From: Bog-532 sp963732345
GTDB lineage: Bacteria; Actinomycetota; Actinomycetes; Streptosporangiales; Streptosporangiaceae
Assembly (NCBI GenBank): GCA_963732345.1
Contig: CAVSZI010000017.1
Span: 186,001-250,000 of the forward strand
Length of the DNA: 64,000 nt
Direction: 5' to 3'
How positions within the stretch are numbered: position 1 is the first letter of the stretch; each line of letters begins with the position of its first letter. The notes below the pieces were generated by a model. That model did not search any database. It had not been told where the DNA came from and saw only the letters and a program-made list of their open reading frames with translations. Shown one piece after another: positions 18,602 to 27,647 of the stretch. A program made the translations under genes and the position numbers.

Positions 18602-18653
18602 CCGTGTGGGCCCCCCGTCCATAGGGGACCATATGGACGGGGGGCCCACACGG
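18602..18653. terminator. Large perfect hairpin downstream of the VOC gene
   Basis: An inverted repeat with 21-bp arms (18602-18622 and 18633-18653) and a 10-nt spacer; the core is GGGCCCCCCGTCCAT and its complement. It lies 15 bp past the stop of the minus-strand VOC gene, so a terminator is likely, but its sequence is also related to the adjacent repeat array (GTGTGG, GTCCATAGGGG), so it may have formed by repeat inversion. Confidence 0.75.
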
Positions 18654-18667
18654 GACCGTGTGGCCGG

Positions 18668-19078
18668 TTAGGCCTGCGGCTGGGAGATATTGACCAGCCA
18701 GGGGACGCCGAACCTGTCCGTAAGCATTCCGAACTCGTCGCCCCAGACCTGCTTCTGCAACGGCATCGTCACGGCCCCGCCGCCGGAAAGCTTCTCCCAG
18801 TAGCCGCGCAGGGCCTCGTCGTCACCGCTGAGGCTCAGCGAGAACCCGGCCATGGGGTGGTATTGCATGTCGCTGGTGACGTCGGCGGCCATGATCGTGT
18901 AGCCGGCGTCCGTCTCGAGCACCCCGTGCATGATCCGATTGGCGTCGGGCGAGTCCTTGGCCCCGAAATCGCCGAACGTATTGAGGTTGAGGGTCCCCCC
19001 GAACACGCTCTGGTAGAACTCCAGCGCTTGGCGCGTGGTGCCGTTGAAGTTGAGGTATGGATTCAGCTGAGACGCCAT
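18668..19078 (-). CDS. VOC-fold protein (PhnB / glyoxalase-like)
   Basis: A 136-residue protein of the PhnB-like subfamily: LNPYLNFNGTTRQALEFYQSVFGG at the start, then IMHGVLETDAGYTIMAADV and a C-terminal WGDEFGMLTDRFGVPWLVNI. The layout of two beta-alpha-beta-beta-beta modules is complete. Members are often of unknown substrate; metal or small-molecule binding is likely, but catalysis is not claimed. ATG start at 19078. It ends just before a strong hairpin. Confidence 0.9.
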   Translation of the reverse strand: MASQLNPYLNFNGTTRQALEFYQSVFGGTLNLNTFGDFGAKDSPDANRIMHGVLETDAGYTIMAADVTSDMQYHPMAGFSLSLSGDDEALRGYWEKLSGGGAVTMPLQKQVWGDEFGMLTDRFGVPWLVNISQPQA

Positions 19079-20153
19079 CGTCTTCTCCCGTCAGCCTGTC
19101 CGGGTGGCTCGGCCCGCACCCGGTCCCAGGTGTACGCAGAGTGATCGTAACAGGCGGGTCCGACGGTCTCCCTGGCCTCGGGCCGGGCCGACAATCCCGC
19201 CGGATCCGGGAGACCAGATCGGCTGTTAAGCGACGCTCGGCGCGGGTAACGTCAGCTCGCGGCCTGATCAGGCCATTAGCCGCCTCGACAGGAGCTGGCG
19301 CGGCGCGCGACCGGCTGGGCCGGTGTCGCTGTTGCCGCGTCCGGTGCCCTGTCCGGCGTCCTGACGGGGGGAAAGCGCGCGGCAACGGCTAGTTCCCGGG
19401 CACCGCGCCACTCGACGGCTGACGGTTCGTTTCGGGAACTTACATGGGGTTCGGGCGGCCCGCCCAGGGCGAGGCTAATCGCGCTGCTAGGAGTGACTAC
19501 GACCGCCGGTCACTGTCCCGCAATCCGCTCGACGACCCGGGCAAGGACCCGCGATTACCATCGCCACGCACAGCGAGGACGTCCACCGCATTGGTACTGG
19601 CGAGCAGCGTCAGGCGCGAGCCGCGGGGGAGTTGAGCCTCTGCACCTACGAGGTGATTCTTGCGGCTGTTCTCACCGCGCTGGTGCTCCCGCCGTGCCGA
19701 TAGCGGCCCGCGCCGCGAGGCAAGAGCGTTAGGAAGTCGTATTACCCGACGTGAGAGCACCAAGCGTCCTTGTTCGTCCGGCGGATTGGGCGTAACGTCC
19801 CGACTAGGAGGGGTATCCGTCCATCCCGCGTTATGGACGAATCGATATCTGTCTCGCCTGCCCTGGACCTCGGCAGCGCCTTACGCGCAGCCAGGCCGAG
19901 GTGGCATATGGCGGCATCTGACCTTTTCCGTACCCGTTCATCAGCGACGCACACCGTTGTGAGACGCGACGTCGTCGGGCAACACCGAAGTAACGGTGCT
20001 GCCCCGCAGTCTGCCGCCCCGGGTACATCAAGCAGGGCTGGCCTGATCTCGGCGGTTGCGATGTCTGACACCGGAAATGAGTGCTGTCGAGGCCGTCGCC
20101 GCGCCGGTTCCGCTTGCGCGCAACGACGGGCTGCATGTGGTTTTCGGCGCGGG
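19079..20153. other. Gene-poor, degenerate stretch
   Basis: About 1.1 kb with lower GC than the flanks and many in-frame stops. Short open frames exist on both strands but none has a family signature. It leads into clear gene remnants at 20.15-20.8 kb, so it is probably decayed DNA. Confidence 0.5.
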
Positions 20154-20302
20154 GCAGCTGACTGGATCGCCTCCGCCCTGCACGGCCAGGTCGTCATGGT
20201 GCCCGAAGCCGGGCACTACCCGCAGTCACAACAGCCCGGCATCACCACCGGTGCCATCCAGCGCTTCCTGGAGTCGGTGCCCAGCCGTGCCAAGAGCCGG
20301 TC
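20154..20302 (+). pseudogene. C-terminal remnant of an alpha/beta hydrolase
   Basis: About 50 residues, ADWIASALHGQVVMVPEAGH, then YPQSQQPGITTGAIQRFLESV, form the last strand, the catalytic-His loop (Pro-Glu-Ala-Gly-His-Tyr) and the final helix of a proline iminopeptidase-like alpha/beta hydrolase. Just upstream a VVFGA segment, normally the strand bearing the catalytic Asp, sits in a different frame with bases missing. The nucleophile region is absent. Confidence 0.7.
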
Positions 20303-20349
20303 TCAGCAAAACCCAGGCCGCCGGGGAGAACCGCCAGGCGGCCGAAATA

Positions 20350-20821
20350 GGCGTGCCGCGCGCTGCAGCGCCGCCGTGCCGGTGCGGCGCCGAGACGACG
20401 GGCAGCGCCGCCGTCGGTGTCGCGGCCCGCCCGGACGGCACCGTGACCGGCGTGCCGCGCCGCTGGCTTCGCCTGGAAGGCGCGGTACTGCTGGCCGGCT
20501 CGCTCATCGCCTACTCGGCCACCGGCCAGCCCTGGTGGCTCGTCCCGCTTGCCCTGCTCGTCCCCGACGTGCTCATGGCTGGCTACCTTCGCGGCAGCCA
20601 TCTAGCTAGGGGCGCAGCTGTACGACCTCGCCCACAGCACGGCGCTGCCGGCCGCCATGATCGGGCTCGGCTGGTGGCAGGGCCAGCACCTTGTCCTTGC
20701 CCTCGGTCTGATCTGGCTCGCTCACGTCGGCGTTGACCGCCTCCTCGGCTACGGCCTGAAGTACGACGATCATTTCCAGCACACCCATCTCGGTCATCTT
20801 GGGTCGCCTCGTGAGCGCTAA
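20350..20821 (+). pseudogene. DUF4260 membrane protein, frameshifted
   Basis: The first part reads RWLRLEGAVLLAGSLIAY, then SATGQPWWLVPLALLVPDVLMAGYLRGSHLA, the N-terminal membrane segments of DUF4260. Near 20606-20609 the frame changes by one base, after which GAQLYDLAHSTALPAAMIGL, WWQGQHLVLALGLIWLAHVGVDRLLGYGLKY and HTHLGHLG complete the family, ending TAA at 20819-20821. Only a single extra base separates it from an intact four-helix membrane protein of about 125 residues. The start is uncertain (GTG codons near 20350 and 20450). Confidence 0.75.
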
Positions 20822-20902
20822 CAACAAGTGGATCTGCTGGCTCAGAGCAGGCATCCGGGGGCGGCCGCTGACGGCTGCCACCGGCCCCGGACCAACGAAG
20901 GG

Positions 20903-21172
20903 ATGGCTCGCATTAACACCACGAACGGCACCAAGGTGCTGGTACGCAGCCGGAAGGGCCGCATGGTGGCCGGGATCTGCGCCGGAGTCTCCGGCTATTT
21001 CGGCTGGGATGTGACCCTGGTCCGAGTGATCGTGGCGGTTGTCTGCGTCATCACCGGCGGCACGGGAGTCCTGGCTTACCTGGTGGCGTGGGCCGTCATC
21101 CCGGTGGAGGGCGAGAAGGCCTCGATCGCCGAGGACCTGATCGGCAAGACCCGCCAGGGCTCGCCGGGCTGA
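20903..21172 (+). CDS. PspC-domain membrane protein
   Basis: An 89-residue protein starting at ATG 20903. LVRSRKGRMVAGICAGVSGYFGWDVTLVRVIV is a classic PspC domain, followed by VAVVCVITGGTGVLAYLVAWAVIP, a transmembrane helix, and a short charged tail. PspC domains take part in envelope-stress responses in many bacteria; no other psp genes are near. Only 7 bp separate it from the following cupin gene, so the two are probably co-transcribed. Confidence 0.88.
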   Translation: MARINTTNGTKVLVRSRKGRMVAGICAGVSGYFGWDVTLVRVIVAVVCVITGGTGVLAYLVAWAVIPVEGEKASIAEDLIGKTRQGSPG

Positions 21173-21179
21173 GGGCACG

Positions 21180-21752
21180 ATGACCCGCTTCCGGCCCTTC
21201 TTCAACCGGGCCACCGGCGAGTGGATCGAGTTCACCGCGGTGGCTGAGGACAGCGACGGGCAGCTGGTCCGGTTCAGCTGGCGTAGCGTGCCCGGCGGGG
21301 TGATCACCGAGCACGTCCATCCCCGCCAGGAAGAGCGGTTCATCATCACTGCCGGCCAGGCCCGGTTCACCCTCGACGGTGAGGAACTCCTGGCCGGGGC
21401 GGGCGAGACGGTGGTCGTGCCCGCCGGGGTGCGCCATTCCGAGGCAAACCCCGGGCTCGCCGAGATTCAGGCCGTGGTGGAGCTGCGGCCAGCGCTGCGG
21501 AGCAAGGAGTTCCATGAGGCCGTCGCGGGCCTGGCCGCTGACGGCAGGACCACGCCCAGGGGCGCGCCGCGTAACCCGCTCCAGCTCGGCGCGACCTTCT
21601 GGCATTTCCGCCAGGAAAGCCGGGTCACCTCGCCACCCATCGGCCTGCAGAACCTCATGCTCCCGCCGCTGTGGGCGGCGGCGAAGGCCTTCGGCGTGCG
21701 CCCTTACTACACCCGGTGGGACAGCCGGATCCGGGAGGCTGACCGGTCATAG
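21180..21752 (+). CDS. Cupin-domain protein
   Basis: A 190-residue protein with a cupin_2 barrel in residues 20-105. Motif 1 is GGVITEHVHPRQEERFIITAG, with metal-ligand His, His and Glu. Motif 2 is PAGVRHSEANPG, with the fourth ligand His. The C-terminal 80 residues include a hydrophobic LMLPPLWAAAKAFGVRPYY stretch. This fits small metal-dependent cupins of unknown substrate. It follows PspC by 7 bp on the same strand. Confidence 0.85.
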   Translation: MTRFRPFFNRATGEWIEFTAVAEDSDGQLVRFSWRSVPGGVITEHVHPRQEERFIITAGQARFTLDGEELLAGAGETVVVPAGVRHSEANPGLAEIQAVVELRPALRSKEFHEAVAGLAADGRTTPRGAPRNPLQLGATFWHFRQESRVTSPPIGLQNLMLPPLWAAAKAFGVRPYYTRWDSRIREADRS

Positions 21753-21857
21753 CGTTCAAACCGGCAGGAGTTAGCTCCGGCCGAGTGACGAGCCCTTGAC
21801 CGCTGGATCCTGCTCAGCGGCGAGGGAAGCTGTGACACGTCAGTGGAGGAAACTGAG

Positions 21858-22175
21858 ATGAAACGTGATCGATCCGATCCGCCGTGTGTCGGCGGTGAGC
21901 GGGGCCAGGTGCAGATCCGCGCCGACCACGTGGCGTCCACCTGGCGCCCGACCGCCGTGTGGCTGCTCGCCTCCCAGACCTGGACCGGACCCCGGCCCAT
22001 CAATGCCTATGTCATCGAGCACCGCGACGGCCTGGTGCTGTTCGACACCGGGCAGGACCGGGCCTCGGTGACCGGTTCCGTTACTTCCCTGGCGGTCTGA
22101 CCGGGATGCTGCGACCGGCTGGCCCGGTTCGACATCGGCGCGCAGCGGACGCTGACCGCGGGGTCTAGGCGGGTG
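21858..22175 (+). pseudogene. Metallo-beta-lactamase-fold N-terminal remnant
   Basis: ATG 21858 has a good GGAGG 8 bases upstream. The frame reads VQIRADHVASTWRPTAVWLL and then GPRPINAYVIEHRDGLVLFDTGQDRASVTG, the first strands of an MBL-fold hydrolase. It is then lost at a shift near 22080, where RYFPGGLTGMLR and LARFDIGAQRTLTAG continue in other frames. The HxHxDH metal motif is never reached, so the gene is a truncated, frameshifted stub. No function remains. Confidence 0.75.
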
Positions 22176-22565
22176 CGGCTACGCCGAAGCACAGATAACC
22201 CCGTTCCGTGCACGCCATCGGGCCGAAGGATAAGACTGCAAACGCAAAGATCGGTTACGCGCGCCGCCATGTCGGCCCCACCGCCACCGTCTGTGACGGC
22301 ATCGCGGGAAGTCGTCGGTTCCACTGCGGCCGCCACGGCGAGCATCCCGGCGCCAGCATGAACGTAGCGGGGATGGCCATTGGCCCCACAAGCCAACGGC
22401 GCTCGCCGTGAGTGACGTCCGGCGCTCACAGTGGGCGACGCGTAACAATCGGCTAGGTGACGACAGATATCGCCGTCGTGTCGGACTGTCGCGGGGTCAT
22501 ATCTCGGGTTATGGTCCATGCGTAGTCGCAAATTTTGCGTTCTTGCGCAATGGAGCGTGGTCCTG
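22176..22565. other. Intergenic region before the secreted hydrolase
   Basis: About 390 bp with no gene I can support. It should hold the promoter of the following secreted hydrolase; I do not see a clear operator. Confidence 0.5.
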
Positions 22566-23987
22566 ATGAAGCCGAGCCGGCTTGGTGCTATTGCCCTGTC
22601 CGCCGCCCTGCTGACGACGGGGCTGAGCGCGGGGGCGCCCGCACTGGCCGGCCAGGCGTGCGGCGCGTCCGGCGGGGTCACCACCCTGAATGGCTCGCTG
22701 CCCGACCACGCGACCTACCTGATCCAGTGTCCTTCCGGGCCGTGGAACGGGACGCTCTTCCTTTACAGCCACGGATATGTAGTGCCCGGGACGGCGAACC
22801 CGGCCCAGGATGCCGGCGATCCAGTCACCGGCGGCTGGCTGCTCAGCCACGGCTACGCGCTGGCCGGCTCCGCCTACGCGACGACCGGCTGGGCGATCCA
22901 GCAGGCGCTCCCCGATCAGATCAGCACGCTGAACGTGTTCGACCAGAGGTACCGTACGCCCACCCACACCATCGCCTGGGGGCATTCGCTGGGCGGCATC
23001 ATCACCGCTGGCCTGATTCAGCGGTACCCGGGCCGTTTCAGTGCCGCGCTGCCGATGTGCGGAGTGCTCTCGGGTGGCGTAGCCACCTGGAATACCGCTC
23101 TGGATGGAGCGTTCGGGTTCCAGCAACTGATCGATCCATCGGTCCAGGTCGTCAACATCACGAGCCCGAGCACGAACCTGGGCGGCGCCGAGGCGGCCGC
23201 GGGCGCCGCGCAGAAGTCCCCGCAGGGCCGCGCCCGGCTGGCCCTGACCGCCGCGCTCAGTGACACGCCGGGCTGGTTCACCCCGCTCTCCCCCGAGCCC
23301 GCCCGCAGCGACGTCACCAGCCAGGAAGCCAACCAGTACCAGTGGGACACCCAGGTCGACTTCCCGTTCATCTTCGCGTTCCGCGCCGAACTCGAAGCCA
23401 GGGCCGGCGGGAACCCATCCTGGAACACCGGCGTGAACTACTTTGCGCAGCTGGCCAAGTCGGCCGACCTCAGCGAGGTGGTCGCGCTCTATCACGCCGC
23501 CGGGCTGAGCCTGACCCGCGACCTGCAGACCCTCAACCACGCCTCGCGGATCAGCGCCAAGCCGTCCGCGGTGAGCTACCTGGCGCAGAACATCGCCTTC
23601 GACGGCCAGCTTCCGGTGCCGGTGCTCACCATGCACACCACCGGCGACGGCCTGGTGGTACCAGAAAACGAGCAGGCCTACCAGCAGGTGGTCGACCGCG
23701 CCGGTGACGGCCGCCTGCTGCGGCAGATCTTCGTGCACCGCGCCGGGCACTGCGCGTTCACCCCGGCCGAGACGATCACCGCCGCCCAGCCCCTGCTGAA
23801 CCGGCTCGACACGGGGCGCTGGGACGGCGATGCCCTCAGCCCCGGTGCCCTTAACGAGCAGGCCACGGCGCTCGGGCCGGCGTACAACATCTTCGGCAGC
23901 GGGACTGCCGTCTCGGCCACCGCGCCGGCGTTCCTGCGGTATCAGCCCACTCCGTACCTGCGGCCGTTTGACCTTCCGGCGCGGTGA
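22566..23987 (+). CDS. Secreted alpha/beta hydrolase
   Basis: A 473-residue exported protein. ATG 22566 starts a signal peptide (MKPSRLGAIALSAALLTTGL and on to ALAG, cleavage after about residue 29). The mature part has the nucleophile elbow GHSLGG (Ser) in TIAWGHSLGGIITAGLIQRY, an acid in TMHTTGDGLVV, and the catalytic His in HRAGHCAFTPAET. The size and GTLFLYSHGY opening resemble secreted actinobacterial esterase/peptidase-type hydrolases; the substrate cannot be told from sequence. It stands alone. Confidence 0.88.
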   Translation: MKPSRLGAIALSAALLTTGLSAGAPALAGQACGASGGVTTLNGSLPDHATYLIQCPSGPWNGTLFLYSHGYVVPGTANPAQDAGDPVTGGWLLSHGYALAGSAYATTGWAIQQALPDQISTLNVFDQRYRTPTHTIAWGHSLGGIITAGLIQRYPGRFSAALPMCGVLSGGVATWNTALDGAFGFQQLIDPSVQVVNITSPSTNLGGAEAAAGAAQKSPQGRARLALTAALSDTPGWFTPLSPEPARSDVTSQEANQYQWDTQVDFPFIFAFRAELEARAGGNPSWNTGVNYFAQLAKSADLSEVVALYHAAGLSLTRDLQTLNHASRISAKPSAVSYLAQNIAFDGQLPVPVLTMHTTGDGLVVPENEQAYQQVVDRAGDGRLLRQIFVHRAGHCAFTPAETITAAQPLLNRLDTGRWDGDALSPGALNEQATALGPAYNIFGSGTAVSATAPAFLRYQPTPYLRPFDLPAR

Positions 23988-24068
23988 TAAGCCGCGCAGT
24001 GGTCCGTGTGGAGGCCTGACGGGGCGGCCGGCTGCAGGCCCCGTCCGGCCGGTGTTAGCCTGCGGCTC

Positions 24069-24992
24069 ATGTCCCAATCGCCATGGCCGTTGCGCCCCTA
24101 CCAGGAGTGGCAGGCGACGTGCGACACACTGCACGCGCACACTCAGGTTCTCGGCAAGCTAGCGGTGAAGCTCGCGCCACCGGAGCCGCAACTGCAGCAC
24201 GCGGCGCTCCGCCTGACGGCACGCGGGTGGGAAACGCTGCCGTTGCCCAGTCCCGACGGCTCCGGCTCGCTCGTGGCCGCGCTTGACCTGCGGTCGCACG
24301 AGGCGGTGGCTGAGCACAGTAATGGCCAGGCCGAACGGATACCGCTGACCCCGCACCGTGCGGTGGGAGCGGTCACCCGCGACATTCTGACCGCGCTGCG
24401 CCGCATGGGCGGCTACGTGGAGATCGACCCCACCCCGCAAGAGGTTGCGTGGACCGTTCCGCTGGACCAGGACGATGAGCACGCCCACTATGACCCTGGC
24501 CAGGTGGACGAATACTTCGCCGCAGCGACACAGGCCGCGCTGATCCTGGCCGCCTACCGAGCGCCCTTCCGCGGCCGCTCGACACCGGTCAACGCGTGGT
24601 GGGGCTCGTTCGACCTGGCGGTCAGCCTGTTCTCCGGGCTTCCGGCCCGGCCTCCCTCGGACGACTTCATCATGCGCAACGCCATGGACGCCCAGGAGGT
24701 GGCCGTCGGCTGGTGGCCGGGTGACGCGCGGCACGGCCAGGCCGCGTTCTACGCCTACGCGCATCCCGCCGCCGAAGGCTTCGACCGGGCGGCCCTCGGC
24801 CCCGACGGCGCCCACTGGGACAGCGCCCTGGGTGAGTACGTCCTGGAGTGGGACGACCTCCGCTCGGCGCCGGACCCGCGCGCCGCGGGTCTGGAGTTCG
24901 CGCGGTCGGCGTTCCGCCACGCGTGCTATGTCTGCGGATGGGACATGTCTCTCGCCGACAGCGCCGACGGTGACCCGCCGCCCGTGAAGTGA
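24069..24992 (+). CDS. DUF5996 family protein
   Basis: A 307-residue soluble protein starting at ATG 24069 (MSQSPWPLRPYQEWQATCDT). Family landmarks are LGKLAVKLAPPEPQLQHAAL near the start, then AYRAPFRGRSTPVNAWWGSFDLAVSLFSG in the middle, and a C-terminal EYVLEWDDLRSAPDPRAAGLEFARSA. DUF5996 proteins are widespread and uncharacterised; no catalytic residue set is known to me. The stop at 24990-24992 lies in the first unit of a 14-bp tandem repeat. Confidence 0.88.
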   Translation: MSQSPWPLRPYQEWQATCDTLHAHTQVLGKLAVKLAPPEPQLQHAALRLTARGWETLPLPSPDGSGSLVAALDLRSHEAVAEHSNGQAERIPLTPHRAVGAVTRDILTALRRMGGYVEIDPTPQEVAWTVPLDQDDEHAHYDPGQVDEYFAAATQAALILAAYRAPFRGRSTPVNAWWGSFDLAVSLFSGLPARPPSDDFIMRNAMDAQEVAVGWWPGDARHGQAAFYAYAHPAAEGFDRAALGPDGAHWDSALGEYVLEWDDLRSAPDPRAAGLEFARSAFRHACYVCGWDMSLADSADGDPPPVK

Positions 24993-25025
24993 GCCCAGCG
25001 AAGCGAGCCCAGCGAAGCGAGCCCA
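24984..25025. repeat. 14-bp tandem repeat (3 copies) spanning the DUF5996 stop
   Basis: Units GTGAAGTGAGCCCA (24984-24997), GCGAAGCGAGCCCA (24998-25011) and an identical copy (25012-25025). The TGA stop lies inside the first; in the later copies the corresponding TGA is CGA. Confidence 0.88.
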
Positions 25026-25393
25026 CTGCGACGATCTCATCGGCGAACTACCTCAGCACGCACAGCGCCACCACGACCGGTCCGTCCTCGAACACCCCGG
25101 CCGCATCCGGCAGCGGTCCTGATCATTCACGGGGACCGGGACAGCCAGGATGCTCTCGCCTTCTTCCAGGTGGCCGGACGGCAGGGCAGAGCTGACCGGC
25201 GGCAAAGGCGTCCCCGGCGCGGCGCAGCAGCAGGACCCTCCCGCCGCGCCGCAGGAACCGGCCATGCCCGGATCGGATTCGCTTTCACGCCCCGCAGGTG
25301 GGAGGGCGAGCCGGAAACCCCCCACAGGCGGGTACCCCGCGCCGCAAGCACATGGCATGTTAGGTAGGACACTCGCCGGGGTAGCGTTCGGTG
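25026..25393. other. Intergenic region, possible remnant
   Basis: About 370 bp. A few short protein-like stretches appear in changing frames, but none is long enough to name. No gene is called. Confidence 0.4.
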
Positions 25394-26539
25394 ATGGCTA
25401 CTGGCAACGCCGCTCGCGATCCGCTGACGCCGCCCGGCGCGGAACGCCCCCGGCGTTACCGCCCGAAACTGCGTTATGAGCTGATCGGCTGCGGGCTGCA
25501 CGGGCACGAGCTGCTCGGCACCGACGCAGCCGTTGTGCGCCCGCGGGACGACCTGTTTGTCCGGGAAGCGAACGGGCTGCGCTGGTACCGGTGCATGCGC
25601 TGCGACTCGTGGATCGCGCTGAGCCCGCCCGCCCAGCCAGCGGTGAAGTACCCGCCGGAACGGGAGGATGTCGCCCTGCCGCTGCGCGGCCGCCCGCTGC
25701 GCAGCCGTTACGCCCTGCGGCTCATCGCCGTAGATCGGATCATCCACTTCCTGGTGCTGTCCGCGCTGGCCGCGGCGATCTTCCTGTTCGCGGACAACAA
25801 GGGCGCGCTGAACAGCGAGTTCACCCAGATCCTCAAGGACATGCAGGGCGGGGTCGGAGGCCCGGTCAACAACACCAGCCACGGGCTGCTGCACGACTTG
25901 CAGCGGCTGTTCGCTGTGAGCACGACCAACCTCTACCTGCTCGGTACCGCAGTTGCCGCCTACGCCGTGCTGGAGGGCGTCGAGGCGATTGGGCTGTGGC
26001 TTGGCAAGCGGTGGGCCGAGTATCTGACCTTCATCGCGACGATCGTCTTCGTGCCGTACGAGATCTACGAGCTGACCAAGAGCATCTCGGCGCTGAAGAT
26101 CGTGACGCTGGTCATCAACCTGGCCATCGTCATCTACCTGGTGTACGCGAAACGGCTGTTCGGCGTGCGCGGCGGGGGCAAAGTCGAACGGGCCGAGCTG
26201 GAGCGGGACACCGGCTGGCGGGCTATCGAGCGGGCGACGCCGCAGCCCCGGCAAACCCCGGCCGCCAACCCAGCAGCGCAGCCGGCCACCAACCCAGCAG
26301 CGCAGCCGGCCACCAACCCAGCAGCGCAGCCGGCCACCAACCCAGCAGCGCAGCCGGCCACCAACCCAGCAGCGCAGCCGGCCACCAACCCAGCAGCGCA
26401 GCCGGCCACCAACCCAGCAGCGCAGCCGGCCACCAACCCAGCGGCGCAGCCGGCCCCAGGCGATCGAGCACGGTCAGGCCGGGCGGATACAGCTCCGGAT
26501 GCCGGTGGTCATAGCTCCACCCCGACGTCCCGATCCTGA
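25394..26539 (+). CDS. DUF2127 multi-pass membrane protein with repetitive C-terminal tail
   Basis: A 381-residue protein. The N-terminus has a cytoplasmic module with paired cysteines and histidines (CGLHGHELLG and YRCMRCDSWI), perhaps metal-binding. Then comes the DUF2127 membrane domain with four hydrophobic segments (LIAVDRIIHFLVLSALAAAI, then LLGTAVAAYAVLEGVEAIGL, YLTFIATIVFVPYEIYEL and IVTLVINLAIVIYLVYA). From about residue 290 the tail is eight near-perfect Asn-Pro-Ala-Ala-Gln-Pro-Ala-Thr octapeptides. Both GTG 25391 and ATG 25394 are possible starts. Function unknown. Confidence 0.85.
   Translation: MATGNAARDPLTPPGAERPRRYRPKLRYELIGCGLHGHELLGTDAAVVRPRDDLFVREANGLRWYRCMRCDSWIALSPPAQPAVKYPPEREDVALPLRGRPLRSRYALRLIAVDRIIHFLVLSALAAAIFLFADNKGALNSEFTQILKDMQGGVGGPVNNTSHGLLHDLQRLFAVSTTNLYLLGTAVAAYAVLEGVEAIGLWLGKRWAEYLTFIATIVFVPYEIYELTKSISALKIVTLVINLAIVIYLVYAKRLFGVRGGGKVERAELERDTGWRAIERATPQPRQTPAANPAAQPATNPAAQPATNPAAQPATNPAAQPATNPAAQPATNPAAQPATNPAAQPATNPAAQPAPGDRARSGRADTAPDAGGHSSTPTSRS
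26267..26458. repeat. 24-bp in-frame tandem repeat (8 copies)
   Basis: Eight copies of a 24-bp unit beginning AACCCAGCAGCGCAGCC encode an octapeptide tail of the DUF2127 protein. Near-identity at the DNA level, third positions included, points to recent expansion by slippage or unequal exchange. Confidence 0.93.
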
Positions 26540-26566
26540 TGACCACTGTCTGGTCTCCCCCCAGGG

Positions 26567-27595
26567 TCAGGGGTGGGTCGGCTGGCCGGGGGCAGCGGCG
26601 CGTGTTTCGGCGATGTGCATCTCGATCACGGAGCGGAAGTCCGGGTCCGGGGTGAGGCCCAGCCGGGCCGCCCGGTCGGTGCGGAGCCGGGCGGGCCAGC
26701 CGCTCACGATGCGTGCCACGGCCGGATCGGGGACCCAGTCGATCAGCGCGGCCGCTTCGGGCCCGGCGAACTGCCCGAGCGCTTCGAGCATGTCCGCGAC
26801 GGTCACGGTGAGCGCGGGCAGGTTGACCGCGCTCCGGCCGCCCCAGGTGTCGTCGTCGGACGCGGCGGCACGGCGCAGCCCCTGGATGGTCCGGGCGGGT
26901 GAGGCGAGCGCCACCGCGGTCTGCGGTCCGACCGGGCAGACCGCGCGCTGGCCCGCCAGCGGTTCCCGGATGATGCTGGACAGGAAGCCGGAGGCGGCGG
27001 CGTTAGGCCGGCCGGGGCGCACGCAAACGGTCATCAGGCGCACGGTCCGCCCGCGCAGGAACCCCTTGCGCGTGTAGTCAGCCATGAGTTGCTCACCGAT
27101 GACCTTCTGCACCCCGTAGCTGGTCTGCGGGTTGGGCAGCGTCTGATCGTCCACGATCGCCGGCAGCGGATGGTCGCGGGAGTCACCGAACGCGGCCAGG
27201 GAACTGGCGAATACCACGACCGGGCTGGTCCGGAGCGAGCGGCAGGCGGCGAGCAGCGCCTCGGTGGCGCGCAGGTTGGCCTGGATGCCGAGGTCGAAGT
27301 CGGCTTCGCATTCCGCGCTGACCGCCGCGGCGAGATGGAAGATCACGTCGGCGGCGGGGAGGGGCGCCGGGGCTCCCCGGTCCGGGGCGAGCAGGCTGCC
27401 GAGATCCCCTTCGATTCCGCTGACCCGTGCGTCCGCGGCCAGATCGGGCGGGACCGGCACGCGGTCCACCAGCGTCAGCCGGTCCAGCGGGCGGGCCTTG
27501 CCGCCCCCCACCTTCAGCGCGCCCGTGGTCAGCAGGTCGCGGGCCAGGCGTGAGCCGAGAAAGCCGGCTCCCCCGGTGATCAGCACGTTCGCCAT
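26567..27595 (-). CDS. denD: D-erythronate dehydrogenase-like SDR (DenD)
   Basis: A 342-residue extended short-chain dehydrogenase: NVLITGGAGFLGSRLARDLL (Gly-rich NAD loop), HLAAAVSAECEADFDLG, and the catalytic YGVQK (Tyr and Lys) preceded by FASSLAAFG with the Ser. The insertions and the motif MTVCVRPGRPNAAASGFLSS are typical of the D-erythronate dehydrogenase group, which oxidises D-erythronate to 2-oxo-tetronate. The divergent neighbour 52 bp away is a four-carbon acid sugar kinase and the next gene an LtnD-like dehydrogenase, which supports a tetronate catabolic role. The exact substrate is inferred. Confidence 0.85.
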   Translation of the reverse strand: MANVLITGGAGFLGSRLARDLLTTGALKVGGGKARPLDRLTLVDRVPVPPDLAADARVSGIEGDLGSLLAPDRGAPAPLPAADVIFHLAAAVSAECEADFDLGIQANLRATEALLAACRSLRTSPVVVFASSLAAFGDSRDHPLPAIVDDQTLPNPQTSYGVQKVIGEQLMADYTRKGFLRGRTVRLMTVCVRPGRPNAAASGFLSSIIREPLAGQRAVCPVGPQTAVALASPARTIQGLRRAAASDDDTWGGRSAVNLPALTVTVADMLEALGQFAGPEAAALIDWVPDPAVARIVSGWPARLRTDRAARLGLTPDPDFRSVIEMHIAETRAAAPGQPTHP

Positions 27596-27647
27596 GGTGT
27601 CTCGATCCCCCGGGCCGGCGGTAAGGCGTGGATTATAGTGATCCTAC

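Noticed and set aside
18447..18671. Open frame coding for a heptad-repeat peptide
   Set aside because: It arises because the 21-bp repeat is a multiple of three; frames on both strands are open and no ribosome binding site or family match is seen.
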